DNA of 40,289 bases from Pseudaminobacter soli (ex Zhang et al. 2022) (GTDB taxonomy: Bacteria > Pseudomonadota > Alphaproteobacteria > Rhizobiales > Rhizobiaceae), in assembly GCF_014595955.1 (NCBI RefSeq), contig NZ_JABVCF010000017.1, positions 96,434-136,722 of the forward strand, in the 5' to 3' direction. The stretch's first letter is position 1. The number at the start of each line of letters is the position of its first letter. Under the pieces are notes generated by a model. It saw only the letters and a program-made list of their open reading frames with translations. It was not told the origin of the DNA and made no database searches. Both the position numbers and the translations under genes were made by a program. Positions 1 to 8,066 of this stretch are shown here, piece after piece.

Positions 1-902
1 TTCGCACGCCGACGCACGAGCTCACCCGCGCGCACGCGGTCCTGCGGACCCGCCGGCAGATATTTGCCAATGCGCCCGACTGGGCGCTCGGCCGGGAGGG
101 GATGCGGCAGCTGACCGGGCGCGGAGGAGACGCGGCGGCGGTAGGCGACCGGGCAGGGGAGGGGAGGAAGACGGCCGAAGCGGCGCTACAAACGGTCGAT
201 GCCGAGCCGGAGGCGGAAGGAATCCTCGCCGCGGAATTCGCCATCATCGATGCCGTGCTTGCCCGCTCGAGTGCGATCCTCCAAGGCGTCGCCGTGGGGC
301 GGTCGACCCGGCCTGAAATCGCGCCGCAACGCGATCCATTGATCTACGATGCGGATTGGGACGAGCCTGCCCGGATCGAGGAGTGGCGCGTTCTTGTTGA
401 CCGAACGGGCGAGCTTCCGGTCGTGCTCGCGGCCGCGGTCCTTTGGGACTCCTGGGAGCGCGTCGGCCCGTTGCAGCATCAGCCCTGGCTCGGCGTCCTT
501 CTGCTTGAGGCCGTGCTGCGGCAGCGTCGCAAGACCACGGCTCACCTGCTTGCCCTCAATACCGGCCTGCGTATCGTCGCTCGCGACCGCCGGCGCCATC
601 GCGACAGGACGACGCGGCTACTGGCTTTCCTGGATGCGGTTGCGGAAGCGGCGGCGCTCGGCCTCAAGGAACATGACCGCCTGGCCATGGCGCGGGAGCA
701 GATGCTGCGGCGCCTGAAGGGGCGTCGCGGCAACTCGAAGCTGCCGCAACTCATCGATTATGTCCTGGCCCGGCCGCTGGTCTCGAGTGCGATGATCGAG
801 AAGCAACTGAGGGTGACGACCAGGGGAGCGCTCAACCTCGTCGGTGAGCTCCATCTGCGCGAGATCACCGGCAGGGGACGCTATCGCGCGTGGGGTGTAT
901 AG
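1..902 (+). CDS. RHE_PE00001-family (DUF1612 + HTH) protein, 5' truncated by window edge
   Basis: The reading frame is open from base 3 with no start needed: the codons before the first in-frame ATG (102) read PTHELTRAHAVLRTRR, the conserved middle of this family, so the gene begins outside the window. About 300 residues remain. The visible part has the DUF1612-like region (WDEPARIEEW; LPVVLAAAVLWDSW; PWLGVLLLEAVLRQR) and, from about residue 255, a C-terminal helix-turn-helix (VSSAMIEKQLRVTTRGALNL). The family is known mainly from rhizobial plasmids and genomic islands as a predicted DNA-binding protein of unknown role. That identification is from memory of family motifs. It supports a mobile or accessory context. 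No downstream operon partner is seen. Confidence 0.75.
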   Translation, partial: RTPTHELTRAHAVLRTRRQIFANAPDWALGREGMRQLTGRGGDAAAVGDRAGEGRKTAEAALQTVDAEPEAEGILAAEFAIIDAVLARSSAILQGVAVGRSTRPEIAPQRDPLIYDADWDEPARIEEWRVLVDRTGELPVVLAAAVLWDSWERVGPLQHQPWLGVLLLEAVLRQRRKTTAHLLALNTGLRIVARDRRRHRDRTTRLLAFLDAVAEAAALGLKEHDRLAMAREQMLRRLKGRRGNSKLPQLIDYVLARPLVSSAMIEKQLRVTTRGALNLVGELHLREITGRGRYRAWGV

Positions 903-1447
903 TAATCTGCGGTAGCTCTTGTCCGCGTTCGGGAAGCAGAACAGCCTGTGTCTATGGTCGACATTGGGCGCATTGCCGTACGGCATCCTTTCGATGAGTG
1001 TTGCGCCTTCCCCGAAGGGGGACATACGCGCCGGCTCAAGGCTGTCTTGCGTCGTCACCCGCTCACGTTCATCGTCGTTGCGGATGCGGTAATGTGGCGA
1101 ATTCGCGGCTGTCGGCGGGAGGGTGCCGGTGATGCGGTCGATATCCGCGGTCTTCGAACGTGGCGAAGGTGCCGCGCAGGCGGACGGCTGTCCCGCGGCA
1201 AAAAGGTAGCGGTCATGGTTGTTTACCCTTTTCGAATCCGGCATCGAGGCCGCCGGATTGATCCGCACCATCTGCTGCGTAGGTCCGTGCCTCCCTACCC
1301 GGTCGGAGGATGAAGGCGCCCACCTGTCGCCGGGCAAACCGGGACAAGTTCTCGTTGACTACCTCGTCGTGATCGATGCGGTTGCGGCGCCTCGAAGCCC
1401 GACGTATTGAGGCCTGAACATTGTTGTTGACGAAAGCCGCCGCATCC
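903..1447. other. Intergenic stretch with no recognised gene
   Basis: About 545 bases between the RHE_PE00001-family gene and the desaturase. Open frames of 60-240 codons exist on both strands, but none shows recognisable motifs, a good ribosome binding site or protein-like composition. The longest minus-strand frame overlaps the end of the preceding gene. It is best treated as non-coding or decayed DNA; the desaturase promoter should lie in its right half, but I see no convincing -35/-10 pair. Confidence 0.4.
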
Positions 1448-2509
1448 ATGTCCTTGGTCGAAGTCGGCGAGCGAGCCTGGCCACAGATCCTATCCAGCTA
1501 TCGGAAACCTGATCGGAGCCGCAGCCTGCTCGAATTGGCCGTGACGATTGTCCCGTTCGCCGGCCTGTGGGCGCTGTCCGCAATCTCGCTGCACCATGGG
1601 TTCTGGTGGGGTCTGGCCTTGGTCATCCCGGCGGCAGGATTCCTCCTTCGCTTGTTCATGATCCAGCATGATTGCGGTCATGGCTCCTTCTTTGCTCACC
1701 GCAAGGCGGATGACTGGACTGGGCGCCTGATTGGTGTCCTTACGCTCACGCCATACGATTACTGGCGCCGTGCGCATGCGGCGCATCATGCCTCTGTCGG
1801 CAATCTCGACGAGCGCGGCGTCGGCGACATCACGACGCTGACCGTGGCCGAATACCATTCCCTCTCGCGCTTGCGTCGGCTGGGATATAGGCTCTACCGC
1901 AACCCGATCGTGATGTTCGGCATCGGCCCGATCTGGCTTTTCCTGTTCAAGCAAAGACTGCCTTTCGGCATGATGCGCTCAGGCATGGCGCCTTGGCTCT
2001 CGACCATGACGACCAATCTGGCCATCATGGTTCTGGCGGCAGGCCTGATCTGGCTGATCGGCTTCGGGCCGTTCATGCTGGTGCAACTGCCGATCGTGGC
2101 GTTGGCGGGATCAGCGGGTGTCTGGCTGTTCTATGTCCAGCATCAGTTCGAGGAAACTCACTGGTCGCAAAGCCCGCAATGGCAGTTCCGGGACGCTGCC
2201 TTGCATGGCTCTTCGCACTACGATCTACCGTTCGTGCTGCAATGGCTGGCGGGCAATATCGGCATACATCACGTGCATCATCTCTCCAGCAGGGTGCCCT
2301 ATTACCGGCTGCCCGAAGTGCTCAGGGACTATCCCGAACTAAGCAGCACCGGCCGTATCACCATCATGGAAAGCCTTCGCTGCGTGAAACTCGTGCTATG
2401 GGACGAGCGCAGCCGGCGTCTCATCTCGTTTCGCGATGCACGCGGCAAGAAACGACATCACCATAGCAATGCGGAACGTCGCATTGCCGTGAATAGCCGC
2501 CCTCGCTGA
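1448..2509 (+). CDS. Fatty acid desaturase (omega-6/delta-12 type membrane di-iron enzyme)
   Basis: A 353-residue integral membrane protein. The three histidine boxes of membrane fatty acid desaturases are present: HDCGH at about residues 74-78, HAAHH (in RRAHAAHH) at 110-114, and HHVHH near 270. These ligate the di-iron centre that inserts a double bond into an acyl chain. Hydrophobic pairs (VTIVPFAGLWALSAI, GLALVIPAAGFLL; IMVLAAGLIWLIG, LVQLPIVALAGSAGVWL) fit four transmembrane helices with the boxes on the cytoplasmic face. The start is taken at ATG 1448; an in-frame TTG at 1421 would add nine residues, and neither has a strong Shine-Dalgarno. The C-terminus is basic and histidine-rich. 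Substrate and regiospecificity cannot be read from sequence. It stands alone, without a ferredoxin or reductase partner. Confidence 0.85.
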   Translation: MSLVEVGERAWPQILSSYRKPDRSRSLLELAVTIVPFAGLWALSAISLHHGFWWGLALVIPAAGFLLRLFMIQHDCGHGSFFAHRKADDWTGRLIGVLTLTPYDYWRRAHAAHHASVGNLDERGVGDITTLTVAEYHSLSRLRRLGYRLYRNPIVMFGIGPIWLFLFKQRLPFGMMRSGMAPWLSTMTTNLAIMVLAAGLIWLIGFGPFMLVQLPIVALAGSAGVWLFYVQHQFEETHWSQSPQWQFRDAALHGSSHYDLPFVLQWLAGNIGIHHVHHLSSRVPYYRLPEVLRDYPELSSTGRITIMESLRCVKLVLWDERSRRLISFRDARGKKRHHHSNAERRIAVNSRPR

Positions 2510-2558
2510 GGGAATTCCGAACGGCGCCTTGGGTCATACCCGCGCATCGCCGGAGGAT

Positions 2559-2955
2559 TCACATCGAGGGCTTCGATGTTCCGACCTTGACTGCTGGATC
2601 GAGCATTCGCTCGAGCAGAGCTGCGCACCATTCCCAGGGTGGCTGTACGGTCCCGGCCCAGATGCCGATCCTTTCGTTCCGGGCCGCCACCTGTTCCGCC
2701 GCGTATGCACCGCCACTATACCGGGGCCCGTCATGGCCCAGCCGCTCCGGACGAGCGAAGCCTGCACACTGGCGCCGTCTTCCCGGAAGCAGTCTCCGAC
2801 GAAGCGGCCGTACTGGTCTCGCTCGACGAAATCGCACCAGGTTGGCGAGGAAGCCGTCAGGAGCTCGGCGAGTGCTTCGGCCGCCCTTGCCCCGCATCGA
2901 TAGGGCTTTCCGTTCCCGTCGTTGCAGGTCTGGGCCGCCTCGGGGCCCGTCAGAT
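2559..2955 (-). pseudogene. Decayed tandem copy of a thermonuclease (SNase-like) gene
   Basis: Read on the minus strand, this stretch encodes the second half of a staphylococcal-nuclease-like domain. It begins abruptly at GPEAAQTCNDGNGKPYRCG, then DFVERDQYGRFVGDCFREDG and VRSGWAM, and loses frame near 2730. In the next frame it continues PRYSGGAYAAEQVAARNERI, then GIWAGTVQPPWEW. The corresponding piece of the intact neighbour reads LDWPRYSGGAYVSEQ, so a single-base loss (ATGAC where ATGGAC is expected) explains the shift. The N-terminal half, including the first catalytic Arg and the Asp/Glu region, is absent. The break coincides with the 3' end of the intact paralogue, so this looks like an old tandem duplication or recombination remnant. 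Confidence 0.75.
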
Positions 2956-3891
2956 CTTAGAGCGTCGCCAGCCGGCCGCGCGAGCCTCTCCTTCCGAGCA
3001 GAACATGCGCTCGCCCTTCGCCGGGTCAATCTTAGTGCGATCGTAGTATCGCTGGCCGGGCATATGGTAGATGCGTTCGCCCTTGTCGCTGATGTTGCCC
3101 TTGATCTGGCACCCGGTCGTGGATCTTTGCTTTGCACCGAGCAACATTGTCGGCGTGTTCGAGTTCGGCACCTGCTGCGCGCGTTGCTCAGAGCGCCATT
3201 GCCAAGGTTCCGTGAACATCCCGCGCCACATGCCGAGCTTCTTTTCCTTGGCTTGCTGCTGCTCGGAAACGTAAGCGCCGCCGCTGTAACGAGGCCAGTC
3301 GAGAGCATGACCGGCGCTGACCATTAGCGCCGCAACGTTCGCGCCATCGGCGCGGTAGCAGGTGGCGACCATACGATCGTAGGCGTCACGCTCGACAAAC
3401 TCACATGTTGTCGGCCGGGATTTCGCCAGGACGTCGGCCAGATAATTGGCCGATCTGGTGCCGCACGGATAGCTCTTGCGCCGGCGGTCCTCACAGAGCT
3501 GCCCCGACTCAGGCGCGTCTATTCCGTGCAGCCGTATGCGTTCGCCCTGTATCTCAAGGGTGTCTCCGTCGACTACACTTGCTCGGCCGGTGACGGCCGC
3601 CCCTTTCTCTGGAGCTGAGCGCGGGACAATAACGCTCGGTGAGGTGGAGACAGTCTGTGCTGGCCGAATGACTGACACTCCGTTAGCTGTCGTGGACTGC
3701 CAATAGCTGTCGAGCTGAGGGAACACTACCGCAGCAGCCCCGAGAGCAGCGACCAATAGTAGGCTACGCGTGCTGGACCGAAGGCGACGAAGTGGTGATT
3801 GCCGCGTCGGCTTCGCCTCCCGCCATGCTTGGATGCCGAGGGGTCGCCTCTTCCTGCGAAACTGGATCACGTTCTTCGTGCGCCGGTTCAT
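2950..3891 (-). CDS. Membrane-anchored thermonuclease-family protein with C-terminal sunset domain
   Basis: A 313-residue protein from ATG 3891 (in-frame TTG 3933 and ATG 3909 are alternatives; AAGAGG lies directly against ATG 3891, so the start is uncertain). A basic N-terminus is followed by one hydrophobic segment (SLLLVAALGAAAVVFPQL, about 43-60), suggesting a membrane anchor with the rest outside the cytoplasm. The SNase-like domain (about 98-230) contains VVDGDTLEIQG, RLHGIDAPES (catalytic-type Arg 120 and Glu 128) and YDRMVATCY (Arg 173), the usual catalytic triad of the family. The last ~55 residues (GCQIKGNISDKGERIYHMPG ... FCSEGEARAAGWRRS) form a sunset-type Cys-containing domain that commonly follows bacterial SNase domains. 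It is predicted to cleave nucleic acids at the cell surface or periplasm. Confidence 0.85.
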   Translation of the reverse strand: MNRRTKNVIQFRRKRRPLGIQAWREAKPTRQSPLRRLRSSTRSLLLVAALGAAAVVFPQLDSYWQSTTANGVSVIRPAQTVSTSPSVIVPRSAPEKGAAVTGRASVVDGDTLEIQGERIRLHGIDAPESGQLCEDRRRKSYPCGTRSANYLADVLAKSRPTTCEFVERDAYDRMVATCYRADGANVAALMVSAGHALDWPRYSGGAYVSEQQQAKEKKLGMWRGMFTEPWQWRSEQRAQQVPNSNTPTMLLGAKQRSTTGCQIKGNISDKGERIYHMPGQRYYDRTKIDPAKGERMFCSEGEARAAGWRRSKI

Positions 3892-4147
3892 CCTCTTAGC
3901 GTGCAACATCGCGTCGTAAGATGCGACCGACAATGCGGGAGACGACTAACAGCTGGTTGAGAAGCGCTGCCATTTCCGAAATCCGTGTCCACTGGGCCGC
4001 GCGTCCATGTGAGCCCGAGCCGCTCCCAAGTGTCACAGCAGTCGCTCGAGTAACGCTGCAATTACCTTCCACACTCGCCAACATTGCAAGTTCGGGCCGC
4101 TCCGTGTTGGATTGAGCCGGTAGGCAGCGGGGATCGGGCAGTGCTGA

Positions 4148-4825
4148 GTTCCATGGCCAGCTCAGGCGGCGATTCAGACGTTTGGGCCGTTCAGAGTCGA
4201 TGACGCCCATCCTGATATTATTTCGCTGGATGGCGAGATTGACGTAGGCGCTGCGCTCAATTTTCGCCGAGCGATCGAGGCTGCACCCAATGCCAAGCTG
4301 GTAGTCCTCAATAGTCCGGGCGGTTTGGTGCAAATCGCCCTATTGATTGCCGATGACGTGCACCAGAGGAAGCTCGCCACCTACATCCCTCAGAAAGGCA
4401 CCTGCTACTCAGCGTGCGCCTACATATTCCTTGCCGGGGTCGAACGACAGGCTGAGGGTGAGCTTGGCGTCCATCAAATTTCCTCAGAATCGGCCGATCT
4501 CGTTAGCGCTCAGCTATCCATCTCTGACATCATCGACCTCCTCAATCGCTTCGACGCGCCCGTTGAGGTGCTAACCGCGATGTTTAAGACGCCTCCCAAC
4601 GAGATGCATGTATTCACGCCGGATGAGGTCGCGCGATATCGCATCAATCGGCAAAAGGGGAGCTCGTCGAGCACTGTCGCGCAGGGCGGCGGTGCAGAAC
4701 CGATCGAGCAGTCAAACCCGGAACTTGAACTCGACATAGATCCCACACCTGCGCCAGAAGCGGGCGCGGTCGCTGACCTAGCCGCCCCTAGCTTGGCTCG
4801 CACTAACCGGACGTTCGAGGGTTGA
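4148..4825 (+). CDS. ClpP-like (COG3904-type) predicted periplasmic protein, start codon missing or frameshifted
   Basis: The frame is open from after a stop at 4145 to 4825. Clear family-like sequence begins well before any usual start: FRVDDAHPDIISLDGEID, then AKLVVLNSPGGLVQIALLI, KGTCYSACAYIFLAGVER and GELGVHQISS. This is the crotonase/ClpP-like fold of COG3904 proteins, with the SPGG loop and the TCYSACAYIFLAG segment that carries the Ser nucleophile in ClpP relatives. The first in-frame TTG (4325) falls inside the domain and would remove its first strand. An ATG at 4153 in another frame opens a 16-codon frame ending near 4203, so a frameshift around 4150-4205 is likely. The tail after about residue 150 is low-complexity (SSSSTVAQGGG, PTPAPEAGA). 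It may be a pseudogene. Confidence 0.5.
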   Translation, partial: VPWPAQAAIQTFGPFRVDDAHPDIISLDGEIDVGAALNFRRAIEAAPNAKLVVLNSPGGLVQIALLIADDVHQRKLATYIPQKGTCYSACAYIFLAGVERQAEGELGVHQISSESADLVSAQLSISDIIDLLNRFDAPVEVLTAMFKTPPNEMHVFTPDEVARYRINRQKGSSSSTVAQGGGAEPIEQSNPELELDIDPTPAPEAGAVADLAAPSLARTNRTFEG

Positions 4826-4908
4826 GAGTCTGAGCTCACCACACGGAAAGCGGCGCGCCCAGATCGGTTGCATTGCGCCCGCGGCTCGACTTGCGGTGGT
4901 GCCATCCC

Positions 4909-4914
4909 TACAAT
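4909..4914 (+). promoter_or_regulatory. Possible -10 box for the Gabija-like operon
   Basis: TACAAT lies 48 bases before the gajA start, inside the 136-base gap after the COG3904-type gene. No good -35 box sits 16-18 bases upstream (TCGACT is the best at 17), so this is a weak candidate. A G-rich Shine-Dalgarno (GGGGGGAG) directly precedes ATG 4962. Confidence 0.3.
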
Positions 4915-4961
4915 TCGAATCAGCGCCCTGGCGCGCGACAACCGGGCTTTGGGGGGAGCGC

Positions 4962-6596
4962 ATGAGGATTGCCAAGGTCAAGATCACCAACTTCAAGTGT
5001 TACGAAGAGACCTTCACCCTTGCCTTGAATGACGGCCTGAACGTGATCGTCGGCGCCAACGAGTCCGGGAAGACCACGATCCTGGAGGCGATTCATCTGG
5101 CGCTGACGGGACTGTTGCACGGCCGCCCTTTGAAGAACGACCTGACAAGCTATCTCTTCAACTTGGCCGCTCAGAACAAGTACGTACAGAGCCTCGGCAC
5201 AGCATCCCCGCTCCCGCCGCCAGCAATTACCATCGAGCTGTTCTTTTCGGGATCCTCAAACGAGCTGGCGGAGCTCGAGGGTAACGGAAACTCCGAGAAG
5301 GCCAAGGGCAGCGGCGTTGTCTACAAGATCGAGTTCGACGAGGAGAATTACAAAGGGCCATACGAGGAGTTGGTGAAAGCAGGCGCGCTCAGATCCATCC
5401 CGGTTGAGTACTACACCACGACCATGCGTTCGTTCGCGCGCAAGGGTATCACCGCTCGCAATATCCCCATCAAGTCCGCGCTGATTGATTCCTCCAGCAC
5501 CCGGCTGCAACATGGGTCGGACGTCTACGTTTCCCGCATCATCCGCGACGTGCTGGAGGAGAAGGAGCGAGCGTCCATTTCCCAAGCCCACCGAAAGCTC
5601 AAGGAAGCTTTCGTGGCGGACCCGAACCTTAAGCTAATCAACGAGCGGATCACCCAAGCCGCCAAGATCAGCCAGAAGGCGGTCAGCATCTCAGTCGATC
5701 TGTCGTCCCAGACCGCCTGGGAAAGCAGCCTTATGACCTATATCGACCTCATCCCCTTCCAATACATCGGCAAGGGCGAACAGTGCGTGATCAAGACCAA
5801 ACTGGCTCTCAGCGCCAAGAAAAACGCCGAGGCGACGGCGATCCTGCTGGAGGAGCCAGAGAATCACTTGTCGCACGCGCGGCTGAACGAGCTGATCGTC
5901 GACCTCACCGATCAGCATGGCCAAAAGCAGATCATCATTTCCACGCACAGCAGCTTCGTAGCCAATAAGCTCGGCCTCGACCACTTGATCGTGCTGCGTG
6001 GCGGTGAGGTGGCGCGCATCGCGGAACTGGGAGCCAGCGACTTCTTCAAGAAGTTGGCGGGTTACGACACCCTGCGCTTGACGCTCGCCGCCAAGGCCAT
6101 CCTTGTGGAGGGCGATTCCGACGAGTTGGTCGTTCAGCGCGCCTATATGGACGCCAACGGTGGCCGACTACCCATCCAGGACGGCATCGACGTCATCTCC
6201 GTCGGCACGGCCTTCCTGCGCTTCCTTGAACTGGCCGATGCCCTGAAGATCCCGGTCGCCGTAGTAACCGACAATGACGGCGACATCGCCGCCGTCGAGA
6301 AGAAGTACGCCGCCTTCAAGGACTCCGGTACCGTCAGGATCTGCTTTGATCCCATCGTGGACACCGGATCGCTGATGATCAAGGATAAGCCCTTCAACTA
6401 CAATACGTTGGAGCCAAAGCTCCTTAAGGCGAACAATCGTGCGACCCTGAATACCATCCTCGGGACGCCGGCAAAGACGGACGACGAGCTTCGCGTCCAC
6501 ATGCGGGCCAACAAGACCGAGAGCGCCCTGGCCATCTTCAATTCGAAGATCACGATCACCTATCCGGACTACATCCAGAAAGCCATCTCGCCGTGA
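4962..6596 (+). CDS. gajA: GajA-like OLD-family ATP-dependent endonuclease (Gabija defence)
   Basis: A 544-residue protein whose start at ATG 4962 is set by the GGGGGGAG ribosome site. The N-terminal ABC-type ATPase has MRIAKVKITNFKCYEE, Walker A GANESGKTT (31-39), Walker B with its catalytic glutamates in ILLEEPENHLSH (about 295-301) and the H-loop STHSS (327-331). The C-terminal TOPRIM nuclease has the acidic motif ILVEGDSDE (Glu 383) and VVTDNDGD (Asp 437/439). ATPase plus TOPRIM followed directly by a UvrD-like helicase is the class 2 OLD/Gabija arrangement. In characterised Gabija, GajA is a sequence-specific nicking endonuclease held off by nucleotide and released during phage infection. 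The stop overlaps the start of the helicase gene, so the two are translationally coupled. Specificity is unknown. Confidence 0.85.
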   Translation: MRIAKVKITNFKCYEETFTLALNDGLNVIVGANESGKTTILEAIHLALTGLLHGRPLKNDLTSYLFNLAAQNKYVQSLGTASPLPPPAITIELFFSGSSNELAELEGNGNSEKAKGSGVVYKIEFDEENYKGPYEELVKAGALRSIPVEYYTTTMRSFARKGITARNIPIKSALIDSSSTRLQHGSDVYVSRIIRDVLEEKERASISQAHRKLKEAFVADPNLKLINERITQAAKISQKAVSISVDLSSQTAWESSLMTYIDLIPFQYIGKGEQCVIKTKLALSAKKNAEATAILLEEPENHLSHARLNELIVDLTDQHGQKQIIISTHSSFVANKLGLDHLIVLRGGEVARIAELGASDFFKKLAGYDTLRLTLAAKAILVEGDSDELVVQRAYMDANGGRLPIQDGIDVISVGTAFLRFLELADALKIPVAVVTDNDGDIAAVEKKYAAFKDSGTVRICFDPIVDTGSLMIKDKPFNYNTLEPKLLKANNRATLNTILGTPAKTDDELRVHMRANKTESALAIFNSKITITYPDYIQKAISP

Positions 6597-7747
6597 TCGG
6601 CGAGAACAAGATCGTCATCGCTGCCGCCGGCTCGGGCAAGACCACCTACCTTGTCGAGGAGGCGGTGAAGATCAAGGGCGAGCGGGTCCTGATCACTACC
6701 TACACGGAATCGAACGAAGCCGAGATCCGCCAGAAGTTTTTCGAGTTAGTCGGCCATGTGCCGGCAAATGTGGTCATCATGACCTGGTTCAGCTTCCTGA
6801 TCACCCACGGCGTTAAGCCGTTTCAGGGCGGCCTATTCGAGTTCCCGGTCTCCGGCATGGTGCTGGTCTCGGCCCAGTCGGGCCTGAAGTTTCGGACCCG
6901 CCAGGGCAAGCCCGTCTTCTGGCCCGAGGATGACATCGACAAGCACTATTTCGACCCGATCCGGCGGGTCTATTCCGACAAACTCCCCAAGCTTGCGATC
7001 CGATGCAACGAAATGAGCGGCGGCGCCGTGGTCGAACGGATCAGCCGCGTCTTCCAACACGTCTTCGTAGACGAGGTACAGGATCTGGCGGGCTACGATC
7101 TCGACATCCTGGCGGCGCTCGCCCGCAGCTCCGTTCGCCTGATCATGGTCGGCGACCCGCGGCAGGTAACCTACCTTACGCACCATGAGCAGCGCTACAA
7201 GAAGTACGCCGATGGTGGCATCATCGACTTCCTACGCAATGAGCTTCCCAGGAAGGTGTCGGTCGACATCGACGAGACGACCTTGAATCGGTCGCACCGC
7301 AACAGCGCAGTCATCTGCGCGGTGTCGTCACGACTGTTTCCGGCCCTGCCCGCCAGCCAAGCCTGTGAATGTGTGCGGTGTCGCACGGGAACGGGGGCGG
7401 TCACTGGCGCCTTTATCCTCCGGATGGCCGACTACGCCCACTTCCTGGCGACGGTCCGGCCGATGCAGCTGCGTGACAAGATCACCAGCCCCGGCGTAGA
7501 TCGCCGGTGGCCCGCCATGAACTTTGGGGAGTCGAAGGGCCGAGGCTTCGACCATGTGGTCATCTTGCCAACCGAGCCGATGCGACTCTGGCTCTCCGAT
7601 CCCGCAACAAGCCTGAAACACCAGAGCCGGGCGAAGTTCTACGTCGCTCTAACGCGCAGTCGCCACAGTGTGGCCATCGCGATGGATTGGGGGACCGCAC
7701 CCCTGCCCACCGGATTTTCGCTCTACGAGCGCACGCCGCCGACGTGA
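6593..7747 (+). CDS. gajB: GajB-like compact UvrD/Rep-family helicase (Gabija defence)
   Basis: A 384-residue superfamily 1 helicase-like protein starting at GTG 6593, overlapping the gajA stop (GTGA). Motifs in order: Walker A AAAGSGKTT (10-18), Walker B DEVQDL (160-165), motif III-like GDPRQVTY (187-194), motif IV-like LNRSHRNS (231-238), motif V-like ESKGRGFDHVVIL (313-325) and motif VI YVALTRSRHS (350-359). It is shorter than the roughly 490-residue Bacillus cereus GajB because the large 1B/2B insertions are mostly absent. In Gabija, GajB binds or hydrolyses nucleotides upon sensing DNA ends and joins the GajA complex. The tight overlap and position support that partnership. An independent short UvrD-like DNA end sensor is the alternative. 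Confidence 0.8.
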   Translation: MIGENKIVIAAAGSGKTTYLVEEAVKIKGERVLITTYTESNEAEIRQKFFELVGHVPANVVIMTWFSFLITHGVKPFQGGLFEFPVSGMVLVSAQSGLKFRTRQGKPVFWPEDDIDKHYFDPIRRVYSDKLPKLAIRCNEMSGGAVVERISRVFQHVFVDEVQDLAGYDLDILAALARSSVRLIMVGDPRQVTYLTHHEQRYKKYADGGIIDFLRNELPRKVSVDIDETTLNRSHRNSAVICAVSSRLFPALPASQACECVRCRTGTGAVTGAFILRMADYAHFLATVRPMQLRDKITSPGVDRRWPAMNFGESKGRGFDHVVILPTEPMRLWLSDPATSLKHQSRAKFYVALTRSRHSVAIAMDWGTAPLPTGFSLYERTPPT

Positions 7748-7846
7748 CGTCGGCCCCGGCCGGGCAGATGGCCGGTATCGGGAACGGCGACCGGCATCCT
7801 AACTGACGAGAATTAGGCGCTAAGCTGTCGGACGGCTAGGGGCCAG

Positions 7847-7863
7847 AAGCGGACAGTCCGCTT
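7847..7863. terminator. Perfect palindrome after gajB, possible terminator
   Basis: AAGCGGACAGTCCGCTT is a perfect 8-base inverted repeat around a single central base, about 100 bases past the gajB stop. The right arm ends in TTT. The stem could act as a weak terminator, but there is no long U-run, and the sequence may simply be a dispersed palindromic repeat. Confidence 0.35.
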
Positions 7864-7948
7864 TCAGATCATCAGACAGCTAAGTTGCCATTGATGAAGG
7901 GCCGCCACAACGGCAAAGCTGGCTCCCAATGAAAAGCAATCGGCCCCC

Positions 7949-8035
7949 GCACCTGGCACCCTCTACCTCATCGGGGTGAAAGAGGTTGTCATCGCCCGCA
8001 TCTTCCACGGAGCACAGCGTCGATCTTCAGAATAG
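7949..8035 (+). pseudogene. Possible 3' fragment of a ParE/RelE-family toxin gene
   Basis: In one frame the sequence reads GTLYLIGVKEVVIARIFHGA, then QRRSSE and a stop at 8033-8035. This resembles the last strand of ParE/RelE toxins (a hydrophobic strand followed by R-(I/V)-x-H-(G/A)-xR). No upstream part of a toxin and no antitoxin is seen in this frame. The similarity is short and could be chance, so it is reported only as a possible gene relic in the otherwise empty 7748-8066 gap. Confidence 0.3.
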
Positions 8036-8066
8036 CCGCATCGGCCTTCCAAGCGCGGTATGATTT

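Noticed and set aside
618-1337. Minus-strand open frame of 239 codons
   Set aside because: It overlaps the RHE_PE00001-family gene antisense, has no ribosome site and no recognised motifs, and looks like an antisense open frame in GC-rich DNA.
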